Source: Phytophthora hibernalis (taxonomy: Eukaryota; Oomycota; Peronosporomycetes; Peronosporales; Peronosporaceae). From it: a stretch of 64,000 bases of DNA. A program made the translations under genes and the position numbers. The stretch covers positions 682,001-746,000 of the forward strand of contig JAAKBF010000049.1 in NCBI GenBank assembly GCA_012656075.1. The letters are read 5' to 3'. A model generated the notes under the pieces. It worked only from the letters and a program-made list of their open reading frames with translations. It had not been told where the DNA came from and made no database searches. This document shows, piece by piece, positions 44,140 through 55,988 of the stretch. Positions within the stretch are counted from its first letter, which is position 1; every line of letters starts with the position of its first letter.

Positions 44140-44880
44140 TGTTGCGAGACTTGAGTTTAACGTGCCTTCCTGTCAGACACAGGTTGAGGGTGGGACCGCG
44201 GCGAGTCTCCCCGATCTACTGAAGAACGTATAGAACTTCACAGAAGCAGATGACGGAAACACTAAGTGTCCAAAGAAGGTTGATTTGCCTTGAGCTCTTG
44301 GTTGCTAATTCGTGACTGACTTACAATCTTCCTACACTTTGTGCAGACTGCACCAACTCCGTGTGATCTTCAACTCACCATTTGTCCACACATCATCTGA
44401 TGGCCGGCTCTCCTCCTTGCGTGCTTGTCCAACGCCACAATTTTGTTACGCTCCCCATGACACGTTTCTTTAAGGTCGACGTTAAAAATACGACTGTCGA
44501 ACGTCGATCGTCGACCATCACCCTTCAACCGGATTTTGGTACTCCGGACAAGTACGGCTCCACTCATGGGTACACTTTGTCATGTGCCCTGAATGTCTCC
44601 CGAAGGTGACTTATTCTCAACGTCGCATTCCATCCGTCTTTTCCGAAGCACTTCACCACAGCCGCCCCCATCCGCGTGAAGCGTCAGTCGTCGCGCCGTA
44701 CGGGATTCGACTGACGTAATGTCGATAAGTACAATCGCAATGATGAATTACGTCCACGTGAGGTCAAGAAAGACAAGCCGTGGTCAAGCCAGAGGTGCGT
44801 TACGCAACCTCTAGTGTGGGTAACCAAGTACCTCACGGAGTCAAAAAGGACTCTTGAAGCCTCCACTAATACGCCTCTGG
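44140..44880. other. No recognised gene
   Basis: Short frames only. A partial member of the hairpin family described at 44,881-45,536 lies at about 44,815-44,838. Confidence 0.4.
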
Positions 44881-45536
44881 ACGTGGGTAACCAAGTTCCA
44901 CGTCAAGATGACCGTCGACGACGCCGTCGCCGGCACATGTCGGGTCTGGTCTTTTATCTGACTGGAGTCGCTACGAACGACTCGGAGCAATGCTCCCCAG
45001 GCATGGACTGCTCGATGGCGTACCTTTCGATGAGGCCGTACACGGACGTGGTGTCGACGAACACTACGTCGCACCTCCCACTGGATCGGCACGGAACCAA
45101 CTATTGATCCCGTGCCCATCCCAACGTACTGTTCCACCGGACACACGGTCGCCCAAATATAAACTGAAGAGGAAGTGGTAGGTTGTGCTTCCTGTGTGGG
45201 TAACATAACTCCACACACCAAGGCGGGTAACATAGCTCCGCATAGGGCCTTTACAGCTCGGAGAGGCGAGGTCGGGATGATCTCACCTGGCGTGGGTAAC
45301 ATCGTTCCACGTCAAGTCGCGCAGACTAAACTGCTCGCGGGCTGGCAGCATGCCAACCTCGCTCTACACGGTCGCCCAGACCTAAACTGAAGAGGGGACG
45401 CATGTTGCGCTTCCTGTGTGGGTAACACAGTTACACACACCAAGGCGGGTAACATAGTTCCGCACGAGCCGTAACAACTCGGAAGAGGTGAGTCCATTAA
45501 GACCTTACCTGACGCGGGTAACATCGTTCCATGTCC
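44881..45536. repeat. Array of related hairpins
   Basis: A common element, stem-GT-AAC-NNN-GTT-stem, recurs with different but matching stems: ACGTGG/CCACGT (44,881-44,903), GTGTGG/CCACAC (45,194-45,216), GCGG/CCGC (45,223-45,241), CGTGG/CCACG (45,291-45,311), GTGTG/CACAC (about 45,415-45,441), GCGG/CCGC (45,445-45,463) and an imperfect one at 45,511-45,536. Part of the array results from a 223-bp tandem duplication. Confidence 0.75.
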
Positions 45537-45588
45537 AGTCGCGCAGACTTAAACTGCTAGCGGTCCGGCTGAATGTCAGCCGTGGTCT
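45143..45588 (+). repeat. Tandem duplication, two units of about 223 bp
   Basis: Unit 1 (45,143-45,365) and unit 2 (45,366 to about 45,588) both start ACACGGTCGCCC, pass through three hairpins and end in a CGCGCAGACT(T)AAACTGCT block. They are roughly 85% identical by eye. Confidence 0.8.
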
Positions 45589-48260
45589 ACAAGGTCGATC
45601 GGACACAGCGTTGGTCGTAAGAGGGGAGAGGCTCAGAAATACTTTTCCTCCCGAGTCTCGTCGAAGGCGACGTCCTGTTTCTGTCGCCCAAGCGTGCCGT
45701 CGAGCTGTACAAGCCGAACAGGCGATGACCTCGGTGACCAGGTGCCGTGTCTACTTTACGTTCGTGCTATTTTTGATTTGGGCCGTGTTGACCCATTTTT
45801 GTGTGAATTTTCAGTGCATACGGACCCAAATCCAAGTTATAATGAGTCCGAGTCGCTCATGCACAACTCGCCGGTGATCACCAAGGTGCGCTACAACATG
45901 GGGGCGTGCAACACGACGACATCTACCCCGACGCAGTAGACCTCGCCGGCGACTGCAAAGTTGCGGCATGACACGCCTGTGTACGCCTTGAAGATACTGT
46001 ACGACATGCCGGCGGACACCTTTCCGGTGTCTATCATGACACCGAACACATGGTCACGTACGGTTCGCTGGTGCAACCAAGGTGCAACGCAGCATCAAGC
46101 GTACAACTTGTCATTGCCTACCACGAAGCGGTACAAATTTCTGGCGTACACCTTGCAGGTGAATATCGCATTGCAGTACGACATATTGATGTACGCCTGG
46201 CCGATCTCTACAACATTGCTATACACTACTCGGGCGTACGACTTGCCGATAGCTATCAACGTGATCACGTGCACGCATGGGGGCTGCTGTACGCTTGCAG
46301 AGTCGCTCGTGTCCGCGTGAGATACTCGCGGCGCGATGCACAGCTTTGCGTTGTTGTGGCAACTACAGACAAGATGAGCAGGGAGCAAGTTGCGCTGGCT
46401 AAGGTATCGACGGTCCCGAGACTCACACGCATAGTGTGTTTGCGTTAGGCATTTGGGACCACCTGCAATAAATGTTGGGACTCGACCGGATTTATTTTGC
46501 AAGTTGCAACAGAAGGCGAAGATCGGTACAAATCGAATTTGTGTTGTCCAAGGGTTTCGTGAGATGTAGCGGCGAAGATTTCGTTCGGCTTCTGCGTCAA
46601 GTCTGCAGTCTCTGTCAGTACGACTGCGGTCGCAAATCTCGCATTTGTCGTGGTGGTCGCAAAAGGGTCTCCTTTCAAAATGGCCCATCCACTTCTTTGC
46701 ACCAGAACCGAAAATGATTTGCGACGTTTCGACAAAAATAATACTGCAGTACACGAATTTCGTGCATGTGTCACAAAAGCATTTGACGTCGCGCGGGGAA
46801 TTGCGTTGCTTGTGGGGGCAGGAGCTCGTGGCAGTTTTGCCGAGGTCACGGGAAGCTCAGGTCTCTGTTCATGCAAGTTGCGCTGTCATGAGTGGTGTAT
46901 GAGCTGCATTCTTGCTCGCGACAGCGAAGATCACGGTCTGCAGCATCGGTCCGGGGTCACGAGCGCATTGTGCTGACCAGAGCCATCGTTGAGGGTTGCA
47001 ATTACGCCGAGTGAAGATGGTGCGTGTAGAGCATTATTTTGGCGGTGGATGCGGTCTTTGGGGTCTACATGAAAAGCTACCGCGTGTTCAAGACAGTCGG
47101 CTACGTGCCACCATTTTGAGGCTGTTTTCAAATGCTAGCTGTTGCAAGCAATGGGGGCCACGAATGACTGCAGCCGAAGTCAGAGCGACCAATAAGATGG
47201 GGCAGCTTCGCAGCGTCACCATACAAGTATTGGCTCTGCTACTAGCCGGAACCGCCATTTCGGCGGTTTGAGCCCCTGGTGCTGCCGCTGTATTGTCAAG
47301 ATGTCCATGGTCTCTGCAGAACATTAGTGCCGGTTGAATCTTTAGGTGGGGGAAGTTGCAGCCGATTGAGTATAACCAACTTTCACGATGCTTTAGGAGA
47401 TTTTACCGTTTTGACACTCAGCAAAAGGATTTGACACTAAAATGCAGTGAAGTGAAGCTGCTACGTCGGAGCTCGGCCGAAAGCAGCATAAATTCGGTAT
47501 TTGACTCGGCTGCGTGTAGTTGTGCTCAAATTTTCGCAAACTTTAGCACATTTTGAGCTTTTAAAGTAAATTGAAAATAAAGCTCTGCACCACGGAGTCG
47601 GCAGCCCAAGGAGAAGAAATGCAAGTTCCCCGCAGCAGGATCCAAGATGAGAGACGTTAGTATATGTACTCGTTTTGACGGCGCCGATATTTGTCTGAGT
47701 ACATGGAAAGGTGAAAGCCAATTCTCGAGATGCACACTGTCTCCAAGCTAATGCAAGTCGTGTTGATATCCGTGCTGTGGTGGGGCTATGCGTCAACTAT
47801 GATATGCTTTCCACGTCTTGTGAATAAAAGCATCAGTCGAAGACCCGCTTCGAGGGCAAGAGCAAGGTGGCGTTCCCCAAGAGAGAAGGTGCAGCTGAGC
47901 GAGCGGCTCGACACGGTCGACTCACCTCGATACCCTTGACTCGACCGTCAAGATCACGACTCATTGGCACGACCGGTGGCAAAACCTTGCAATCGTCTCC
48001 AAGGACTCTTTCGCAGCCAGGGGCTCGGATTCGGTGGTATCTGTGGGTTCCGTGGGCTGCAGCGGTAATAATGTATCGGTATGTGGCCAAACGCCACCAA
48101 AGTCCGTTTCCCACCGTTGCCCTTGTTGGCGGCGAACAAGAGCCCTGGACATGAGTGGAAGCTGTGCATGGTGCGTCGACACCTTCACATACAGTGAATG
48201 CGTGGCTGAGCCAACGTACAAGTACTGCTCGAGGATTGCGCGCGAAATCCTTAGCGGGTA

Positions 48261-49160
48261 GTGGTCAAGGTAATTGCCGGCGGCGTTACATACCGCAATG
48301 TCTGGACCGCCAGAAAATTCATTCATTCGTTCGCGGGTCACATTCTTGAAGACAACACTATTATCGTCGATCTGTCGACATCATTCGGGTGGACAAATCC
48401 GGCCGATATTTACAGCGTTTGGGAGGCGCAGTCGCGTTCATCCGAGGTAGAAGATCTGATGTGTCCCACCCTACCGGTGTGTTCAATTCGACGACCATAT
48501 CAATGTCGCAGCTGACGTTGGGACGCGCTCCACCGATATCGAGCGATCATGCCGCTTTGTGATGACAGGAGTGACAAACCCCTCTTCGATAAACGAAGAG
48601 AAGTTCACGGCATGGGTATACGGTAAATGGTGCTGGGTGTAGACATGACCGCAGCGACCGTCGCTATGTCGGCTTCGAAGATATCAAAGGAGTTCGGATT
48701 ATTTGCACATGCATATCATGTCATAAGTCTCTTGTAGCGTTCCTTCCTCTCCCTGGTCGACTCACTACGCCACGTCGCTACATGCGCCCGCCAGCGCAAG
48801 CATTCCTTCATGGTCTCCGAACGAGTGGGAAGTATCTCTGCCGATTTACGCGCGTCCAAATGACAGTCCCCATACGTGCGATATCGTATGGTGGTGTCAT
48901 ATTATCAGCGATCCAATCCTGAATGGGATTCTTTGATTCAGTCTCCGAGCCAAAGTTTACAGTGGTCACAGACGCTTCGGATGTGGGCATTTGTGTACTT
49001 GCCTCATCCCACTGGTTTCCACTTCATATACGCTGTTAAGCTCAAGTTCACCGCAGAGTTTAAGCATGGTTTAACCAACGAATTCGATATTAATTATCGC
49101 GAAATTCTTACCTGCGTCTCTGCGATCCAGGCGCCGCAAAGGCGAAACGCTCGAACATAG
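48261..49160 (+). pseudogene. DIRS-like reverse transcriptase/RNase H relic, copy B
   Basis: The frame 48,261-48,515 reads FIHSFAGHILEDNTIIVDLS and SFGWTNPADIYSVW, resembling the block around the LPFGW-SP motif of DIRS-type reverse transcriptases. Further frames give RAPPISSDHAAL, GVDMTAATVAMSASKISKE (the W-x-T---V-x-PA-KI block after the RT palm), LRHVATC, and finally NEFDINYREILTCVSAIQ at about 49,078-49,132, like the RNase H E-x-x-A--A segment. Shifts separate all of them. The catalytic DD box is not legible. The call is by order and shape of blocks. Confidence 0.45.
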
Positions 49161-49528
49161 GCACACCTGATCCACGTCCATTTCTACACGGATATCGCCT
49201 CGGACATTGGTTATCAGTCGATGATGGCATCGCACAATCGTTGCTCAAGTTGTCATCCGACTGCTTAGCATCTGAGAACGCCGGTTTCAGCTTCGCGTCT
49301 CCGCCCTCGTACATCAACAGCGTTAAGAATACGATCACGGACGCTGGTTCCTGGTGTAGGCAATGCGATGGCTAATCTCGTTTGTTTTCCGATGTAACTC
49401 GCGATTGATCACAGGCATCTCCACCATCCAGCATCACCAAGTTAGACCAGGTAGGACGCAGTATCTTCGGGAGCACACCGTTTCTAGCTCCCATTTTGAG
49501 CTGTATACACGGGCTTTCGACTACTGGA

Positions 49529-49602
49529 GGTGATTTTCCACGACACGCCCTCCGGTCGTGTCCAACTGAGCACGACCGGAGGGCGTGCCGTGGCAAATCA
49601 CC
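49529..49602. repeat. Long hairpin unique to copy B (32-bp arms)
   Basis: The arms 49,529-49,560 and 49,571-49,602 are complementary at 30 of 32 positions around the loop TCCAACTGAG. In copy A (about 11,507-11,560) only one composite arm exists, so copy B carries an extra inverted segment. Confidence 0.9.
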
Positions 49603-50415
49603 GTCCCAACTGAGCAAGTCCACGTATTGTCAGAGTTCATATCCCCGGCGCGCAGTTCGGCTTCGGATCGGGCTGTCCCGTGTGCAGTGTGTTTATCGGT
49701 CCACATACCGCGGTCTGATATGCCTCTGCGCTCACTTAGCAAATTTCCCTCAGCATAGCTCACGAAACCTCCTACAAACCCAACGACGACGCCTTGAAAT
49801 ATGTAAGCCCCGACTGTTCCTGCTCCAAGTTAATCACGACTAATCGCGGCGTTGTTTGCGGTCGCGGTGTTTTACCACTTGTGCAGTAACGACCTGTGCG
49901 ACTCAACGATCCTGCCGAACTATGTTTGCAGTGTGGGGCGTGTGTACCAGTGGAAGACTGATACATCGCGTCGCCTCGTTCGGTATCGGCGGAGGGTGAA
50001 GCGGATCTCCGCGAGCCATTTGATTCCTCAAGTCAGGCTTCGCTATTGCAAGAACTCCATTTCCAACTGAGGCAACGAATTAAACCCCAAATCCCTATGC
50101 AATCGGTGCAGTCAATAGTGGACATAATAGTAGCTTCAGCATCATCACCATCCTCTTCACGCTGCTTGTCGGTCATACCCGGGGTTGGTGGCTATGGAAT
50201 CGCCTTGAGGTGTACCGTTTCCGCCAGGAGAATTGCCGCCATGACGTCTGGGTCACTGGACATCGCTTGGAGGTACCATACACGAAGACGAGCGGCCACG
50301 ATTTGAAGCCGTTCTCACACGCCCATATCATTTGTGCCCAGAAATTAATGTTCAGAGCGTATGCTGTCATCAGATCTGAGCGTCCGATCTGGTCGTTTTT
50401 GGTGACGTCAATATT

Positions 50416-50785
50416 AATAGTTGATTAATATATTATTAAAATAATAATAGAATAGATGTTGTTACTTAAGTGCTAGCTCTGATCGCGGTAATAGAGAACT
50501 ACTATTATTAAATACATGTAAAATATTAATATTTGTTTGAAGAAAAATCGATCAAAACGCTAGTATCAATTTACTATCAACCACTGTGTACGCTACACCA
50601 TTCGCAACTTCAAGTGCAGGTCAACTACGGTAATCGTGCTGATACGATGCAGCCTTGCCAGCCTCTCGTCGGAACGTGCTTCAGCTCGAGGTGATGCGCA
50701 GCTTCAGTTCCTGGTGGTTCACAACGGACACCACCACGTCAGTACCGTAATTGAGCCAAGTTGCGTTTCATAGTCCAAGTCTGCA
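50416..50785. other. AT-rich boundary and ACOT1 upstream region
   Basis: An AT-rich patch (50,416-50,560) marks the junction between repeats and genes. The remainder is the presumed promoter of the first thioesterase gene; no clear Inr was found. Confidence 0.4.
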
Positions 50786-52219
50786 ATGCTACCGGTAACT
50801 CTGATCCGTCGAACGAGACTGTCACCATTTGCCGCAAAAGGGTTAAGGTACATGCAGCCACTGCACAATCGATTTCAAAGCGCTGTGAGGATGGAAACCA
50901 TCGGAGACCAAACGTTCGTGAATCCGCGGGATACGCGTCTGGCCTTTGCCGACATTATCGTACGTCGTTTGTGTTAATTGAGACTTTCGTCTTGTCTGAC
51001 TTGGCAACTTCGACTTAGGGTGAGGAGAGTTTGAGTGGCAAGTTGATCAGTGCCGGACCCATTCTGGAACGACTCGACATCTTCGGAGCTGCAGTCGCTG
51101 AAAAGTATGCAGAAAAATACTAGTCTTGTGTTGGTGAAGACTGACGTTTTGGGTTGTTGCAGTGTGGCGTGCAAGGGCATCGCAACCATTTCAGTCGATC
51201 GAGTGGATTTCAAGAGTCAAATCGCCAACGGCGACCTTGTTCGACTGGAAGGCGAGGTGATCTTTACTGGGCGTTCTTCCTTGGCAGTGCAGATCACAGG
51301 GTACCGCCACGACGTTGAAGCGGGCAAGTTCATCCACACGCTGAGTGCTATGATGACGTGCGTCGCGCTGGACGAGAACATGCGTCCGAGTCCGGGATTG
51401 CCCAAGTTGATGGACCCGACCGACTCCGAGTACGTCCGAAAGCACGAGGAGATCGCGGCGCAGCGGAAAGAACTTGCTGCTCGATGGCGCACAGTGCAGG
51501 AAGAAGTGGACCAATTGCCGCATGTGTCGGTGGACATGCTCAAGACTTACGACTACGGCCGGTCCCTGGAAGTACCGATCCCAGACACGCTCATCGAGGT
51601 GCAGAACTCCTTCCTACCCAAGCACCTCAACCGCAACAACACCATCTTCGGTGGCGAAGTGCTCACGTGGATGGACAAGGTGGCGCTCTACTGCGCTCGC
51701 AACTTCACCAAGAACCAGAACATGGTCACGGTCTCCATGAACCGGATCTTCTTCAAGCTGCCGATCACCATGGACGACATCGTGACCATGCACGCGCGTC
51801 AGCAGTGCTCGGTACGTTTTGCTCCCTGCTATCTTCAGTACGAAATGTTGACTAACGACCTGCTTGTCGTCTGCAGTCGTCACCACTTGAAGTCGAGGTG
51901 GAGGTGTTTGTCGGCCGCATCGGCTCCAAGGAGCGTCGCAAGTCGCACACAGGGTGCGTTTCGACCAAGTTTTCTGTCACTGGGTAACTACTGACCCAAT
52001 TCACTTTGTCCGAGCAGCTACTTCACCGTGGCAAACCTGGATCGTTCGTACCGCATGAAGCAGATCTCCACGGGTCTGAAGGTGGATGAAAACGATCAGG
52101 AGAGCATGCGGACACTGCTCAAGGCTCAACATCGTTGGTTGTTCGACGACCAAGAACGCAAACTGTTGACACTCGAGCCACTTTCACTCTCCACGCCCAA
52201 CTCGAAAAACACACAATAA
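50786..52219 (+). CDS. Acyl-CoA thioesterase, double hotdog, paralogue 1 (395 aa)
   Basis: Five exons fit: 50,786-50,959, 51,019-51,104, 51,163-51,811, 51,877-51,953 and 52,018-52,219, all with GT-AG borders and a total of 396 codons. The product would hydrolyse acyl-CoA to fatty acid plus CoA. The first hotdog domain covers the segment VDFKSQIANGDLVRLEGEVI. The second contains LNRNNTIFGGEVLTWMDKVA and NQNMVTVSMNRIFF, like ACOT9-type enzymes. The N-terminus (MLPVTLIRRTRLSPFAAKGL) is Arg-rich without acidic residues, a likely mitochondrial presequence. Two introns present in paralogues 2-4 are absent here (before the ITGYRHD segment and within WM-DK). Paralogue 2 starts 150 bp downstream on the same strand. 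Confidence 0.9.
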
Positions 52220-52368
52220 GCGGCATGGATTGCATTCGTCCTCGACGCACATGTCCAAAACAGGCGATGTGCACTAGCGATTTGAAAACGCAATTAGCTC
52301 TCCTTCATTCCTGAACTTGTCGGATGCTATCCATACGTCGCTCCTTGTTGCGACTACAGTGCTCTAGA

Positions 52369-53869
52369 ATGTCGACTGCGGCTAAAAGCAGTGTGACGCA
52401 GCAAACGCGTTTGGCATATGCCGACACCATTGTACGCTAAACACTCAGTCAATTCCTAGGGTGACACTAACTCTAATGCTGCTTGCAGGGAGATGAACAT
52501 TTGCGTGGCAAGATGCTTGGTCTTGGACCGATACTAAAGCGCCTTGATAACTTTGGTGGAGCTGCCGCTGCAAAGTTCGTGATAATTGTGGGATAACTTG
52601 ATGTTGTCAAAGTAAGCTGACGATAGTATTTTGATGGTGGCAGCGCGATTAATAAGAAGGTAGCCATGGCAGCACTGGAGCACCTTGAAATGGTGAACCC
52701 AATTCTGCATGGAGACGTCGTGCGATTTGAAGGCAAGGTGATCAATATTGGACGATCGTCCGTGACATTACAGGTGAATTTGAGCAAAAGCTACTATTAT
52801 AGGATGCAGAGCATTTACCAACATTTTGCCAACATCGATGCGTTCTGTTGTATTGTAGGTCACCGGGTATCGCCATGATATTGTGTCACGCAATTTCGTT
52901 CATGCTTTCAACGCCGTGATGACAGCAGTCGCTTTGGATGAGAACAATCGCCCCTTTCGAGGATTGCCAGCGCTTGTGTATCCCAGACATGGACACCGAA
53001 TCGCTCAGCTTCAGGATATCGTTCAGAACCGCAAGGAGATATCGATGCGCTTGAAAAGCACGGAGGAATCCGTTGATCAGTTGCCAAGCATCTCACTCGA
53101 TATGCTGGACGATACCCCTCGCGACGATGAGTTGTCTGACAAAGTGTCGGTGCAGGACACCGCTGTGGCACTCACAACCTCGTTCTTGCCGTGCCATATG
53201 AACTGGAGCAACACTGTCTTCGGTGGCGAGATCATGTCTTGGATGGTACGAAACACACAACATGTACTTAAGTAGTTGATACGAGGTCTGAAGAAGCATG
53301 AGCTAACGCGAAACTATTGCTCGAGCAGGACAAAACGGCGTTGTACTGTGGTAGAACCTTCACTGGAAACAACAACATGGTGACTGTGGCTGCTGAACAG
53401 CTTTCTTTCAAGCTACCGATCACATGGAATGACGTTGTAACACTGGAAGCACGAGTTTGTGGAGTTCGGTAAGTCTCTGCGTAGCGGTCCTAAAGTAATG
53501 GGCTTGTTGACGCTCATATTTCTGATAAACACAGGGAGCACTATGTCGACGTGGAAGTCGAGGTCTTTCTCAAGAAATTTGCGTCTGAGGAGCGCCGCAA
53601 GGGTCTGTCAGGGTAGGTAGTCTTTTGTGTGTATTTTGTTTCGCCGACTCTGACGTCGTGCTTGCCACAGCTACTTTTCAGTTGCAAACTTGGATGCTGC
53701 CGACAATGTTGACTGTGTCACTCGAGGATTGATTGCAAACGAAGATGATCAGCACGGCCTGCGCACACTGCTAAAGGCTCAGCACCGACGTCATCTTCGC
53801 GAAAAAGAACAAGAACGGCCGCAACTCGAACCTCTCGCCCTTTCTTCCATTTCTGGGAGCCGTCTATAG
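52369..53869 (+). CDS. Acyl-CoA thioesterase, double hotdog, paralogue 2 (360 aa)
   Basis: Seven exons (52,369-52,431, 52,489-52,574, 52,644-52,773, 52,859-53,245, 53,329-53,468, 53,535-53,612, 53,671-53,869) give exactly 361 codons including the stop. The first hotdog has MVNPILHGDVVRFEGKVINI and the second MNWSNTVFGGEIMSWMDKTA. The segment that reads MVTVSMNR in the other copies is MVTVAAEQ here, so substrate choice may differ. There is no presequence: the protein begins MSTAAKSSVTQQTRLAYADT, suggesting a cytosolic or peroxisomal site, though no SKL-type end is present (it ends SGSRL, which is not a strong PTS1). Its 3' end faces that of paralogue 3, 164 bp away. Confidence 0.88.
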
Positions 53870-54033
53870 GGTAGCAGGCTGATCAAACATGCTCGAATTC
53901 ACGGAAAGCGCAATTCCTGTAGAGCGTAAAAGAACTTCAGTTTTACTGAAGTACATGCATCTATAAGGCATTTCAAAGCAAATTCGTTTTCAAATTGAGT
54001 CAAGACTGGAAAAGTTTTCACTGCACTTTTCTC

Positions 54034-55657
54034 TCAGAGACGCCCGTGCAGCCTGGGAGCGTTCGCAGTTTTGGATGTGGTCGTCGTAGTGAGCGCCAGT
54101 CGATCCACCGGGAACAATTTCCGCTCCTCGTTGTCGAAAGCGTAGCGGTGTTGGCCTTTCAACATGCTTCGCATACTCGCTTGGTCCGTTTCATCGACAA
54201 GTAGCCCTCTTGCGATGTCTGTTTTGCGATACAGTTGATCAAGGTTCACCACCATGAAATATCTACAAAATCAAACAAATTTGGGTTAGCAAGAAACTTG
54301 AAACTGGTAAAACACACTCTCGGGGCTGTGATAACGTACCCGGTATGAGACTGACGGCGTGTTTTCGTTCGGATATGCGAGATGAACACCTCAACCTCGA
54401 CCTCCAAATTGTAGCGACTGCAAACATACGGTGGCGATAAGTTTTCGCTCGTACATCAAATTAAAAACTGTGCTGCATCCTTACCGAACGCTACAAACAC
54501 GCGCTGTCACGGTGACAACATCATCCATCTCAATCGGGAGTTTGAAGAGGATACGGTTCATCGATACCGTCATCATGTTCCTGTTCTTTGCAAAGCCCTT
54601 GGCACACTGCAAGGCCACTTTGTCCTGTCATACAAAATTGCTTAGAAAACAAGAATCCCTCGAAAGATAAAAGAAAGCACTATTACCATGAATGCCATCA
54701 CATCACCGCCGTGAATAGTGTTGTTTCGGTTCAGGTTCTTGGGTAGGAAGGTCGTCTGGACTTCCATCAGTGTGTCTTGAACAGAGACAAACGTTGATTT
54801 GGTGCTCCCAAGATCCTTGATCATGTCCGCGGAAATGTGCGGTAGTTGATCCACTTCGTTTTGCACCACGCGCCAACGTGCAGCGAGTTTCTTGCGCTGC
54901 ATTGCAATTGCCTCGAGTCTCGGCACATAGGTTGGATCGGTTGGGTGCACCAACTTGGGTAGACCTGGTTTGGGTCTCAGCGTCACCAAATCAACAGCTA
55001 CGAACGTCGCAAAAGCACTCAACACCTCGACGAACTTGGTTTGGTCCACGTCATAACGGTAGCCGGTCATCTACAGGGTATCACATTAAATAGCAAGTGA
55101 ATGCTTAAAAACTTGTTACTCCCAAGATGGAAAACACATTCAACGTTTACCTGCACGACCAAAGAGGATCGTCCGATGTTGATCACCTCTCCTTCCATTC
55201 GTACCAAATCACCATGGGCGATGGGAGTTTTGATGTCCACCCGATCGATTGAGATCGTGGCAACCTTGGTCGATGCTGCTCATACTGCACAACGTACACA
55301 AAGTGTCATGAATCGAAGCACTTCAGAAGTAGGAATTCCAGTTGAGCTTTCAACAATCTTACTTTCCAGCCAGTGCACCAGCAAGACGATCGACCAGATC
55401 CAGAATACCTCCTGCACTCATGAGCCTGCCACTGAGACTTTCATCGCCCTAGACAAGAGTCACCCGAAAATCAGTACAAAACATTTATCGAAAGGTGAGA
55501 ATCCTACCACAATGTCGCCGTGGGTCAGGCGAGCGTCGGTCACCAAAACGATCCGTTGTTCGTCTACAGTTTGCACCACGTTTTTCGACGAAGTGGTCAC
55601 TGCTCGAGGACGAACAGTATCCATAGTGGTGGTTGCAGCAATAGTGGGCCCCGACAT
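54034..55657 (-). pseudogene. Acyl-CoA thioesterase, paralogue 3, with a frame-breaking exon
   Basis: Seven exons can be placed (55,508-55,657, 55,363-55,448, 55,151-55,284, 54,687-55,070, 54,485-54,624, 54,340-54,417, 54,034-54,262) with good GT-AG borders. The exon 55,151-55,284 is 134 nt, where the equivalent exon is 130 nt in paralogue 2 and 139 nt in paralogue 4. The total is therefore not a multiple of three. No other nearby AG restores the frame, so a 2-bp loss or 1-bp gain beside the GACCAAGG segment is likely. All other exons are open and conserved, with LNRNNTIHGGDVMAFM and NMMTVSMNRILFKLP. It could be a young pseudogene, an assembly error, or an unusual splice. Confidence 0.75.
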
Positions 55658-55988
55658 GTTGTTCAGAATTCCACCTGCACACGAGGCCGAAAAACTCTCT
55701 CTGGTCGATGCCACGGACACGCACGGATAATAGAGCTGACGTTTCCGTGGTGATCCCTCCTGCCGGGCAGCCCAGGTGACCGTCATGCTCCCGCTCATCG
55801 AAGATCTGTTCGTCCGATGGCGTGAATCTCAACAACCAACACCTACATTCACAGGAACGAGCAAAACTACAACTTACTTGACCAAAGAAACTCAATGCAC
55901 ATCGGTCTATTGCTGTATATACTGCAGCAAAATTGGTGTATTGTCAGCATCGTTCGTTAATGCAACTTCACGTTTGTGTTGATCACCC

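Larger units (their letters stand above)
46137..50415 (+). repeat. Degraded DIRS-like repeat, copy B (no MULE)
   Basis: This is the colinear homologue of copy A (4,757-12,336), uninterrupted at the MULE site (about 46,577-46,585). It is the better-preserved copy of the coding part. The left boundary is where similarity to copy A starts; the right end is followed by AT-rich DNA and the gene-dense region. No terminal repeats were found. Confidence 0.75.

Noticed and set aside
44841..45302. 153-codon minus-strand ORF across the hairpin array
   Set aside because: It is made of translated tandem repeats and hairpins, and the second duplicated unit does not keep the frame.
51191..51886. Minus-strand ORFs of 88-110 codons over the first thioesterase, and plus-frame alternatives at 51,358-51,855
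   Set aside because: They are shadows of the 649-nt hotdog exon of thioesterase 1, which is conserved in the three paralogues.
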